Made by a program: the position numbers and the translations under genes. Shown one piece after another: positions 11,227-24,500 of a DNA stretch of 64,000 bases (position 1 is its first letter; each line of letters starts with the position of its first letter). The notes beneath the pieces were generated by a model, which worked only from the letters and a program-made list of their open reading frames with translations, was not told the origin of the DNA and ran no database searches. Origin of the DNA: Drosophila pseudoobscura (taxonomy: Eukaryota; Arthropoda; Insecta; Diptera; Drosophilidae); contig NC_046680.1 in the NCBI RefSeq assembly GCF_009870125.1, positions 17,131,501-17,195,500 of the forward strand, in the 5' to 3' direction.

Positions 11227-11890
11227 ATTGTGCATAACTGAAACCTATTTTATAAACTGATAGTATTAACTGTAGTTTTAGTTAAGTGTCGCCATCTTTA
11301 AGGAAGCTTGTGTATATACATATACATATGTTATGTAGAATATAGTATAACCTTCAATTCAAATGAATTACTGGGCTGAGAAAAACGTGTGTATCGAAGT
11401 ACCTCTTGAGTACATATTTGGCACTTGTCGTCGGCCAAAGAAGTTTCAAGTTATACATGTTTAATTTGTGATCTAAAGATTTATTGTCTGTTTTATAACA
11501 TATCACATATGGTTTGGCTCCCATTGCAATAAGTGTGCAGAAATTCAAATAACGAATTCACTCCCGTTGCAACGTAACGCCCAAAAAAAAATGGATGTCT
11601 AAATAATAAATCAACTAAGATATTCTTGAAACATCAAACATTGTGTCTCTTACTGGGTGTATCGGTTGATTTGAAGCTTGAAGTTGTATTCTTTTGTCTA
11701 AGTAAAGGAATATAGTGATGAGGGTTATCCTTTAGTCGGCGATGCATCGCACACCCCTTCAAATGCAATAGTTTCAATATGTGCGAAAATAGTTCTGCAA
11801 AATGTCGGTGCAACGCCCCATACCCAGTTGGATAACCAGTAATTAAAAGTTGCGACGGAGGAAACGCAATATGGTCAACAATTGGCTGGC

Positions 11891-11897
11891 TATAAAG
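11891..11897 (+). promoter_or_regulatory. TATA box, candidate Or43b promoter
   Basis: TATAAAG lies 54 bases before the Or43b ATG. The usual 30-base spacing puts transcription start near 11920, so the 5'UTR would be only about 25 bases. A short ATG frame at 11871 would then lie upstream of the transcript and not act as a uORF. Confidence 0.5.
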
Positions 11898-11944
11898 GGC
11901 TCCTGGTGCTGTACCTGATCCAGAAGCAGCTTAAACGTTCGAAA

Positions 11945-13271
11945 ATGTTCTTCAAACTTGTGTACCCGGCTCCGCTGTCGGAGCCAATCGGGACGAGGGA
12001 TTCTACTGTTTACTTGCTCAAAACACTGCATATTGCGGGCCTAGATTTCTACAACGACTTCGGAATTGGTCGCAAGATTTTGCGGGTGATCTCCTTCAGC
12101 TATAACATTTTTTACCTTCCGCTGAGTTTTCCGATTAACTACAAGATACACTTTTCCCAGTTTCCACCCGATCTGCTGCTGCAGTCGCTGCAACTGTGTT
12201 TGAACACCTGGTGCTTTTCGATCAAATTTTTCACCCTGTCTATCCTAAAGGAGCGCTTTGAAATGGCAAACAAGTGCTTCGATGAGTTGGACGTGTATTG
12301 TGTCACCCCGGAGGAGAAGCGCAAGGTCCGGGTTACAGTAGCCACCATCAACAAACTGTACCTGATCTTTGGGATTGTCTACTTTCTATACGCCACCTCC
12401 ACTCTCGTGGATGGCCTTTTCCACGACCGCGTCCCCTATAACACCTATTATCCGTTCATTGACTGGCGTCTCGACAGACGGCAGTTGTACATACAGAGTT
12501 TTGTAGAGTACTTCACTGTGGGGTACGCAATATTCGTGGCCACAGCCACGGACTCGTACCCCGTGATCTATGTGGCGGCTTTGCGAACTCACATTCTAAT
12601 GCTGAAGGACCGCATCGTTCGCCTGGGCGAGGCCAATAACGAGGCGAATGCTGATCCAGATAACATCTTTAAATCGCTGGTCGAGTGCATCAAGGCTCAC
12701 AGGACGATGCTGAAGTAAGTCACCTTTGGGTTTTTGGAGAAGGATAGTTGTGATATGTCTTCCCAAGCTTCTGCGACACCATTCGACCCATCATCTCGGG
12801 CACAATATTTGCCCAGTTCATCATCTGCGGCTCCATTCTGGGCATTGTCATGATAAACATGGTGCTATTCGCTGATCAATCGACCCGCTTTGGCATCGTT
12901 ACCTACGTGATGGCTGTGCTGTTGCAGACCTTTCCGCTCTGTTTCTACTGCAACGCTATCGTGGACGACTGCAATGACCTGGCTGATTCCCTGTTCCACT
13001 CGGCTTGGTGGATGCAGGACAAGCGCTACCAAAGCACGGCCCTTCAGTTTCTGCAGAAGCTGCAGCAGCCCATAACGTTCACGGCCATGAACATATTCAC
13101 AATCAATCTGGCCACCAACATCAATGTGAGTCCATGGCGTGGAAGAAACATACCTCAACTCTGGTTCTTTTGCAGGTGGCCAAGTTTGCTTTCACCGTGT
13201 ACGCCATAGCGAGCGGAATGAATCTGGATGAGAAGCTGCAGCTGCAGGACTCTGGAGCCGACAATCCGTGA
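11945..13271 (+). CDS. Or43b: Odorant receptor Or43b
   Basis: Three exons, 11945-12714, 12768-13125 and 13176-13271, give 407 residues, close to the 400-odd usual for insect odorant receptors. The start MFFKLVYPAP and the SLQLCLNTWCF, YNTYYPF and DSYPVIYVAALRTHI blocks, together with the C-terminal AKFAFTVYAIASGMNL, match what I know of melanogaster Or43b. The topology is the insect seven-helix type with an inside N terminus. It works as a ligand-gated cation channel with Orco in olfactory neuron dendrites; in melanogaster Or43b serves the ab8 sensilla and detects small esters and alcohols. The C-terminal TM7 segment, where Orco contacts lie, is complete. The open frame extends upstream of 11945 without an ATG, so the start is chosen as the first ATG after the TATA box. 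Confidence 0.95.
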
Positions 13272-13639
13272 ACGTACAGAATCCAGCACAAAGGTAAACA
13301 CTGGTTTGCATCGAAGTTTTATAATTAATGAATGAAAATATGAATACATCGAACTATGAGTACGTAAATGTAAATTAAAACAAAACGATTTGATTTAAAA
13401 AAGAAAACACCTCCAGGAAGCCCTTAAAAAACGAGCAGAAGCTGATCAGACCCTAGCCGCAAATCCAAGTCGGTCGATGGAGTATTTTTCATCTCGCTAG
13501 TAGTTTGATTATTGAGGCGGCAGTTTATTTGGGTGTTCAGAAGGGTGGGAGGGATCGGAGCGGGTACTACAGCAATAATGATATTTTTTGTATGGTTGAC
13601 GTTGATGAATCAGCGTACAGTTTTAAATTTAAAATAACC
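13272..13639. other. Convergent 3' region, Or43b and Cul1
   Basis: It carries the Or43b 3'UTR on the + strand and the Cul1 3'UTR on the - strand. A - strand AATAAA (13524-13529) is 110 bases beyond the Cul1 stop. No ORF is convincing. Confidence 0.6.
13524..13529 (-). terminator. Cul1 poly(A) signal
   Basis: TTTATT on the + strand reads AATAAA on the Cul1 strand, about 110 bases after the stop. Confidence 0.55.
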
Positions 13640-16363
<2,724 letters not shown>

Positions 16364-17225
16364 CTGAAAGGAAATAAAACGAACATGTACTGTAGTAGAC
16401 CTGGCTTCAACATGCAAGCCACATAAATAAATCAAACCGAAGGTCAACCGTTTTGATCCAATGACACATTCATAAAGCCACAAATAAAAGTAGCCAAAAG
16501 AGAGACTTACGAACGTTCAAGTGTATTTGTGCGTGCGTGCGTTTGTGCATGTGTTGCCCCCGCATACATTATGCTCAAGGTGTAATACGATACAAAGAAA
16601 ATCACTCCCTTCCCTGAAAAGCATACACAGCCAACCTTGAATCACAGTGCGGTAGAGTATCTACTGTCGGATAAACAAGTGGGCGGCGAGCACGCCTCTA
16701 CCTATTGCAATCGGGTGCCGTTCTCTCGTCTTAAAAATCAGTAAACTTCCTGGTTAAAAAGCACTCGCACATACATATACACACGAATGTACGCGCGCAA
16801 CCACCTCACACACACTAGCACACAAAGCAAACCAATGCACATAACCAATTTTAGCATTAAATGAAGAAAGCAGACAAAAAAGAGCATGGACACCAAAAAG
16901 TCTTATAGAACAGAACCTAAAGATAACTGTAAATTTTAGTCGAAAGACTCGGGCACAGCTCGTTTTTCGTTTTCTTTCTGTGACGTCGTGATTTCCCCTT
17001 GGAGCACTTTTTCACTTGTTCGCCATTTTCACATTTCTCAATGCGGACTGCGTTGGACCCCAAAATAACCAATTGGTCAACATATTTACCTGTCACCAGA
17101 TAGTAATTCTAAATTCGAATCAGTGTGTTTTTTAACTTTATATATTTTAATTACTACAATATTTCCGACGAAACTAATCCAACAAAAAACACAATGACAA
17201 CAATTTTTGTTTTTTTCTAATGATT
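16364..17225 (-). promoter_or_regulatory. Upstream region and candidate 5' exons of Cul1
   Basis: Two - strand donors, GTAAGT at 16510-16505 and GTAAAT near 17090, could end non-coding first exons and splice to the acceptor at 16363. The Cul1 promoter is expected between about 16500 and 17130. No TATA box is evident. The dispersed repeat array begins directly beyond, at about 17226. Confidence 0.4.
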
Positions 17226-18330
17226 TATCGATAAAAAACCGAACTTAGCCCTCTTATGCCCCCTATATTTAAATAGTTCAAACACTAGGTAAATGGCGGA
17301 AAATATTAACGATTGTAAATTCTTCTTGTTGATTCATGCCATATTTCCTCTGAACTTAAAAAAAACACACTATATCTTTCTCCTACACTGCGCTAACATT
17401 ATGAAATTTGCATTATTTTCGGTGGAAAATTGAAATACCCCCTTGGCTTATAATAGGTTAAATGTTCTCCGTCAAGGATTAAAAACCATATTGCTCAATT
17501 TTGGTGTTCCATCGAATATTATTAGCTATATAAACCATTTAGCCATGCCCACATAATTTTATCCGATTAATGAAACTATTTTCTATTTGACTGGTCTATT
17601 TTAAATACTTACTCTTATTAGATTTTGCCAAAAAAAGGTCAAACATTGTTTTTGCCTTAATTTTTGTTGCTCAACAACAATATAGCGACTCGTATGATGG
17701 AAACCCGAGCTTAGCCCACTTAAGCCCCCTATATTTAAATAGTTCAACTACTCAAGGTAAATGGCGGAAAATATTAACAATTGTAAATTCTTCTTGTTGA
17801 TTCATGCCATATTTCCTCTGAACTTAAAAAAAACACACTATATCTTTCTCCTACACTGCGCTAACATTATGAAATTTTAATTATTTTCGGTGGAAAATTG
17901 AAACACCCCCTTGGCTTATAATAGGTTAAATGTTCTCCGTCAAGGATTAAAAACCATATTGCTCAATTTTGATGTTCCGTCGAATATTATGAGCTATATA
18001 AACCATTTAGCCATGCCCACATAATTTTATCCAATTAATGAATAATTTTCTACTTAACTGGCTTATTCTTAATACTTTTTTTTATTGCATTTTGCGTAAA
18101 CTAAGGTTTTAGCGAAAATGGTCAAACAAAAAAGGTTTTAGCGAAATAGGTCAAAACAAAAAAGGATAGTTGTTCATATTGCTCAATTTAGAGATTCCGT
18201 TCAATAATTCTGGCTAACTAAAACCCTAAGTTTTGCCGACATAATTTAAGGCCGTTGATGAATAAATTTTCTTCAAGACTGGCTAGTTTTTTTTATTGTA
18301 TTTTGACTAAAGCAAGGCTTAAACAAAATA
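17226..18330 (+). repeat. Right array of the dispersed repeat, about 470-bp unit in tandem
   Basis: Two near-identical units, at about 17240-17700 and 17706-18110, are followed by a diverged partial unit to about 18330. The shared landmark CCCCCTATATTTAAATAG starts each unit, 467 bases apart. The units match the - strand of 3300-4140. Identity between the two tandem units is very high in the middle (for example 17290-17480 against 17758-17950), which suggests recent duplication or homogenisation. I find no coding frame, target-site duplication or terminal inverted repeat that I can defend. Confidence 0.85.
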
Positions 18331-18734
18331 GTTCACTGTCGGGCCGAGTGGTGCCCTCATCAATGGCGACCACAAACGGGCCTGCAACAGCTGTATCACT
18401 TGGAGTTTCCATTTGAACGTGCGACTAGATGTTCAGAGTCCAGAATTCAAAAATAATAATGTTTAAACGTTGCTCTTTCCTGTTTGCTTTCAACACTGAA
18501 GCTAAGAATTATTGGAATTCTCACAATATTTGTCAAGCTGATTGCGAGTGATAAGGCCGTCGAGCCCTCTCGTTTCTTTTCGACAATGGTGAAACCAAAA
18601 ACTCACTCTTCGGAGTAAATATTTATTGCGAGTAATATAAATACAGCTAGCGAAGTTATGCCGCAACAAACTCGCGAACTGTAAAATCATGATCAAAATA
18701 TGACCGCAACCAATTGTTCTGGACACGTTCATAA

Positions 18735-19735
18735 CGGTTTGAGTAGTTTATCGAAGCACTCGCCGGACTGGCAGCTGAACTGATCCACCCGGCATGTGGA
18801 TCCACATGTCCCACTTCATCCGACTTGTCCAGGCAGTCCTTTTCGCCGTCACAGCGCCAGTAGGCGGGCACGCAGTCCTTATTCATGTCACTATTCCCCG
18901 TCACTGGGACCGTGCAAGTGAAATGATCAGGCACACAGGCCTGGCACACGCCGTAGCTCTCCTTGTCCTCCAGCATCATCAGATGCTTGGGGCACGAGCA
19001 GACGTCGTGAGTACTGCGTTCCACACCCTCCACTCTGGCTATGCAGATGTGGAAACAATTTGGGCAACTGTGCCGTGTGATTGTGCAGCACTTTCGCATC
19101 CGGTGTCCACACGGCCCGGATGTTGGTGAACTGCGACAGACGATTCAGCTCCACGAAACAACGCTCTCCGTTCCACTCCGGTCTTGTCTTGCGCGGCTTT
19201 TCCGAGTCCCCGGTATCGTTAACGCCTACGGATTCACCCAGGAACCTAAAACCGGCAACGCTTTAGGAACAGAATTGTGCGGATGGTCACGTTAATGCTG
19301 TTGGAGTAGGAGCAGGTCCAGAAGAGCAGCCGCTCAATGATGTCGATTGCAATGTCGAAGGGCTGTCCGGAGTTGGCCAAGAGGCTCACCTTTGTGCCAT
19401 TTGCCAGAGAACGCTTGATGCTGTGACTCCTGCCTTCGATCTGGAAAAAGAAGGATTAGGGATATTTATCCTCCTTACCCATTAAATGTAATGCGAGATC
19501 GGATATTCTTGCCGGACATTGGCAGCGGCACATTCGAGCAGTCTGTCGTGTTCGGCAGCAGTTGGCCGAAGCTGTTCCTCTGGCTGAAGATGATGTTGTT
19601 CATGCAGGAGACCCCGTTCTTGGCCAGCTGGTAGTGGGTAGGGCATGCACAGGCTATGCCCCGTCTGTCGGGCTGGGCCAGGCACAGGTGGGAGCAGCCC
19701 CGTTGTTGACCTTGTACTCGGTCGAGTAGGCCCTC
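18735..19735 (-). pseudogene. LRP1: Broken LRP1-like (LDL receptor-related) gene fragment
   Basis: Read on the - strand, three pieces are recognisable in different frames. First comes an EGF-like end of a propeller (CSHLCLAQPD, CACPTHYQLA, then QRNSFGQLLPNTTDCSN). Next come beta-propeller remains (ANGTKVSLLANSGQPFDIAID, RLLFWTCSYSNSINVT), stopped by TAG near 19260. Last come propeller and EGF remains ([30 protein letters not shown]) and an LDL-receptor class A repeat ([13 protein letters not shown]), which itself shifts frame before a second repeat ([14 protein letters not shown]). There are at least three frame breaks and a deletion between propeller blades. A 38-base GT-AG remnant (19478-19441) implies a DNA duplicate, not a retrocopy. 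The intact gene is LRP1, which in melanogaster lies nearby at about 44D-E. Confidence 0.8.
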
Positions 19736-19745
19736 CCCCCCCCAG

Positions 19746-20151
19746 TCCAGGGTCTGTTCTTATTCTTGCTTTTTATGTAAATTGTTCGTCATTTTGTAAT
19801 TTTTTGAAAACTACCATATGAATTCCATCCCTGGTAGATTCCAGTTCTTATGGATCGCTTCCTTTGAGAACGGAAAGATATAATAAAATGCGTTTTATAG
19901 AGGTAATGACACAAAATTTTTACATAGTATATTTATAAAAAACGCTCCATTAATATTTTGTCATTTAGCGAAAATATATTAATTACTCCACAACAGTAGT
20001 TCATGAACTTGGTTTATGAACCCTTTACCTTTGCGATTCCAGTCGGTCTGGCAGCACTGACAAGTTACAGCTAAATCAAAACATCAGAAATTTTAAAACG
20101 TCATAGTTGCTTGAATCCAATTTCGATAGAATAACAATAAGATAAGAACAA
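19746..20151. other. Intergenic region left of the FAM174-like gene
   Basis: AT-rich and unremarkable, beginning after a C-tract near 19737-19746. It should hold the + strand promoter of the FAM174-like gene. I see no clear core motif. Confidence 0.5.
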
Positions 20152-20844
20152 ATGCACTTCCGGGGATCTTCCATCGCGGCCACAGCCATCTGGTTGTTTG
20201 TGCTGATGTTGGTGCGACAGCAGAGTGACGCAGCAGTGTCGGCAGCATCCACGAATGGCACAAAGCCCGTTCCGATATCGGAACTAAGTGCACCGGCTGC
20301 AATTCCGAAAGCGGTAAAGTCAGATGATGCAGTGCCCGTGCCCAAAAAAAAGGATGCTGATGCCATCATTGCTGAGAAGCCTGTGCTAACTTTGAAGGAA
20401 CAACCCAAGGAGCCAGAGCGGCCAGCTGACCAAAAATCTCGGGCCGAGCCCAAGTTATCGCCATCCTCCAGTTTGCCTGTGGAGGATGTTCGCATCGAGC
20501 ACTCTAGCATGGGCAATGAAATGGATTTTCCGGGACAAGCCGTCGTCTACGTTCTGGTCGCAATAACAAGTTCCGCCATTTTTCTACTTGTGTTGCGTGT
20601 CTATCGGTGAGTAGTGGAGCCGTCAGAGAAGATGGCTTATCAGCGCACATGATTTTATTAAACTGAACTGAAAATTTCCCTATATAGAATGCGATTAACA
20701 CGAGCAGAGCGCAAATATGGGGTACAAGGCGACAGGGCCAATCAAGAGCTAACACCACTGCCCATGGCCATCGAGGATGTCAACAGCGACGAGGAGGACC
20801 ACACCGTGTTCGAGGTCAATCGCCAGAATATACGCATATTATGA
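20152..20844 (+). CDS. FAM174-like single-pass membrane protein
   Basis: Two exons, 20152-20606 and 20688-20844, give 203 residues. Residues 1-26 are a signal peptide (ATAIWLFVLMLVRQQSDA). A low-complexity Ala/Pro/Lys-rich lumenal or extracellular region follows to about residue 125. One membrane helix comes next (AVVYVLVAITSSAIFLLVLRV). The cytosolic tail starts with RMRLTRAERKYGV and contains an acidic NSDEEDHTVFEVN segment. Helix plus tail are the conserved part of the FAM174 family; human FAM174A/B are Golgi/plasma membrane proteins of poorly known role. The length and layout fit. The intron sits right after the helix, as expected for the family. I do not know the fly gene number. Confidence 0.82.
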
Positions 20845-21173
20845 AACAGCTAACACAAGAACACGCAAACAGATATTTGGTCGCCCCACCATTCTCAACA
20901 CTTCTCAGCAAACTTGCCTTCTTAGCTGGTCTCATTGTAGAATTACGTCTTAGTCGTTAGCTAACTATGCAAATTGCCTGATTCCCTACTTGGTAACAAC
21001 TCAGTTCTGTGTAACTTTCTCCCACAGTTGGTTCCAGTTTAACGAATCAAAAGAAAACAAAACCATTTGTGATAACTTTAACGATATATGAATATGTCTG
21101 TAAGAATATATTGTAGAAGACAGACGCTGAAGCGCTGAAAGCATGGCAATCTCGTTCTACGGATGCTTTCTCC

Positions 21174-21179
21174 AATAAA
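21174..21179 (+). terminator. Poly(A) signal of the FAM174-like gene
   Basis: AATAAA 330 bases after the stop codon, the first canonical signal in this 3'UTR. Confidence 0.5.
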
Positions 21180-21415
21180 TGTTATATTAAACGTACTGCA
21201 CAAAGATCGGTTGTGGTATTCTGTTTATTCTCGACACTCTCATAAGACTCATAGACGCACAATTATACTTAAAACTTCTACGAATTATATAAGCTTAATG
21301 GTAAATTTGACAAACGCTAGGTTGGGATAGTACATACATACATGCAGTTGACAGCTCTGTTTACTTACAGAAAGAAATGCACTCGCGGCTTAAACAACTA
21401 AGATCACATAAATAA

Positions 21416-21421
21416 TTTATT
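21416..21421 (-). terminator. Poly(A) signal of the tail-anchored gene
   Basis: AATAAA on the - strand, about 138 bases beyond the stop codon at 21559-21561. Confidence 0.5.
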
Positions 21422-21558
21422 AACAATACTGCGGCTGTCCTGCCAGACCAGGAAGGAAGCTAACCTTAGGACTAACATTAAATTTGAGTTTCGCTAACAT
21501 TTGTTACATTTGTTTTTGTTTTTGTTGGCACTGTAATTAGTTCGTTTACAATATATCA

Positions 21559-24500
21559 TCAGATCATGCTGCCGAACATGCGTTTGCCGCGGGTCAACAC
21601 CAAGCTGACGACCATGACGGTCAGCAGAAAGAAGACCAGACTTAGAAATGTGGTGATGAAGCGACATCTTTGGCGGAATTTCTTCTCCTTTTCCATTTTC
21701 AATCGCAGTTGCTCAGCGCGCGGCAGATCGAGCGTAAAGTCGGATTCGGGTCGTGAGGATGGCTGTAAGTACAAAAAATATAAATTTGATTAGGATTCGG
21801 CAGGCATATATGTACATACATATATATGATGTATGGACATGTGTGTTTCCCGTTGTTTTTTTCGCATTCCTCACATCCTCCCCTTCTTTTTTCTCATTTA
21901 ATTACATATATAAAAAGTTAGTGTGGCTCGCAATTAAGTTCATTAATTTTTGACGTTATGAACGTTTCGGGTTTCGGTTTCTATTTATGTAAATCGTCGG
22001 CCATCACCATCGCCGGACCCTGAATGATTGTTTTGACATTGATCATGATCATATTCGTTGACTGCATTAGTTCCTATGTGGTGTGCATATGTAAATGGAG
22101 ATGGGGGCTCATCTGATTTATTTGTGTGATTTTTCAGGTCATTGGCTAAGTGCGGCCGCAAAACGCTTAGCCATAACTCATGGCACAAGCATCTCCGCGA
22201 TCGCAAATATTTGCAGTCCAACAAGGCGTGGCGTGGCACCACCCAGACATACTACAATAAATAATAAAAAGGGCTTCAACGCACAAAAATCTGACCCACT
22301 GAGCTTTTTGTTGTCTTCGCATCTCCATTTTCTCGCTCCCTCTTTGTATTGCCGACGTCTTGCATCTCTCTTTTAGCGACACAACCTTGAAATCTTGTCA
22401 GTAACAGCGAAAAAAAGAGCAAAGCACATATGAAACACAGCCCAGCGTTAACAGTTTTTGTTGCTGTCGTCGTTTTTGTTTCTTTTTGCTGATTCTCGCT
22501 AAACACGTTAAAAGTTATGAAACACTGTTGGAAATTTCACTTAGTCAGGTGCAATCATCATCGACAGAGTGGGGATTGAGAATACGGTATCCTTCGCAAC
22601 GGCACATGGATCAACTTGTCATAACTGCAAAACTCTTCCACTATGAGATGGATATATCGAAAATGCCGTCACTTGAGGGTGGGGCAGGGGCACATATTAA
22701 GAAACTTCCTGAGTGGAAACATTGTAAAAGTTACATCAGAAGTATTGAGGGACGGCAACATCCTGTAATCAAGACTAATTTACGTACATATGTATCTATG
22801 TATGTACTTTGGTTTTCAGACGCATATCGAATTCCGAAGATATTCCGCGTCTGAGTGAAAGCTGCGCATACGCAATGCGGTCATTAAAAGGGCATTCAAG
22901 TGTAATTTCGTGTGTATTTAAACTTTAAAGTGCTTTCGACACTAACACCATTCACACTCAGGGCTTTTGAGCCTGTGTGAGGGTGTGTTTGTTTGTAATT
23001 GAGCCGTAGTTGGCCTGCCAAATCTGTGCGAACTGTGTGTTTTTTTTTTTTTCGTATTTCTTTGCATTTTATTGTGATTGTGACTGGTTTTTTGTGCTTC
23101 ACTACACGGCTGCATTGTTTTCGGTTTCGGGTGATCATTTCTTTTTCGAGCGCACAGACACGAACGGCGGGCGGTAGGAAAGGAGAAATTGAAATGAAAC
23201 CACTTTGCGGTAAATTTAGCTGCCTTCCGGCTTCTTTGCTCTCCCTTTTGATGCTTGTCTGAGGTTAGTGATGCTGTCCAAAGTCGTGTTGTTGCTAATA
23301 CACACAAACGCACGCATACACATGCATACATACGTATTATTACCTCTGCTGTGCTGTTTATCGGGCGAAGTACTTTGAAAAGGCACAGACGTAATCGGTA
23401 AACAAGAGGGGGAGACCAGCTGCGAAGACCGAGGCATTTAATACCCTTGCTGGCATCGTCGGAAAAGGGTACCAACATAGGCGCTGATGACGCGGCATGG
23501 CTGTTACCGCATTCCAACATTTGCATCTCTCTCCTTCTCTCTCGCTCTTGCTCTGCGTGTGTATTCGCGTGTAACGGCTTTATGAAGTGCAATTGTTACG
23601 AAGAAGAAAAAGTTATGGGAAAGGAGAAGAGTGGGGGGCCCGATGTGGATGAATGAACGAATGAATATTGAATAAATTGATTGATTTTCACGCCCGCCCC
23701 AGCCCAAAACACAGACGAAGCTAATTTGCAAATGATGCCAGACGCACACACACGCACATGCACACGCAATAAATAATGAATTAAATAATAAAATAAATAA
23801 AAAACGACGAACTCAACATTCGCTTAACATATGCAAAACGATGAGAAATCTTGCGATGGTGGCTACAGGGTGTAAATTCCCGCTTTGGCCGGCCTTGAAA
23901 TACGCGGCCGCCCCATATTTGGGGCCATGTTTTTGGGTGTGCGCTAAGTCCGAGAAGAAAATGCATCGTTTAATGTGCCGCACACGTTTTTCACTGACAT
24001 TGAAAACGCCCCTTTTCCCCCGATCCCCTCATTTCGGCCATTTGCTCTGGCTCTGGCTCTGGCTGTGGCTGTGGCTCTGTCTCTGGCTGGAAGTTGGCCA
24101 AGTTTTATGCTGTACTACCAACACGACGCGATAGAGATGGAGATGGAGTACATCAGGTTTGACAAATTACTCCGAGAGAAAACTACATTTTAACACGTCC
24201 GCAAACAGATCGCCCCTGCACTCTGTCTTTCAACGAGGGTGATTGTGGGGGAATCCATATTTCTGCTCACGTCTCGGCCATGGAGATCTCTGATCCGATG
24301 CCATAATTAGCTACAATATCTGGTGTTATCTCCTCTGAAAGGCATCACATGAAGAGGTATTTCTGCGACTTTTTCCAGCATTCTCCAAGAGTACTTTTGC
24401 AATTTTGCACTCGAAATACTCAACAGATCTCTGAAGAATATGTTGTGGGGTTGAGCTGTAATTTTTCTGGGTATTATCTCTCCCTTTTCTTTTCACGATC

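Larger units (their letters stand above)
11187..11944 (+). other. Intergenic region, Kdm4A to Or43b
   Basis: It holds the Kdm4A 3'UTR with AATAAA at 11221-11226 and, at its right end, the Or43b promoter. In between there are AT-rich bases without an ORF. Confidence 0.6.
20845..21558. other. Convergent 3' region, FAM174-like gene and tail-anchored gene
   Basis: Contains the FAM174-like 3'UTR with a + strand AATAAA (21174-21179) and the 3'UTR of the - strand tail-anchored gene with AATAAA at 21421-21416. No ORF is supported. Confidence 0.6.

Noticed and set aside
22942-23592. A 216-codon - strand open frame inside an intron.
   Set aside because: Mostly low-complexity and CA-repeat translation; nothing like a domain.
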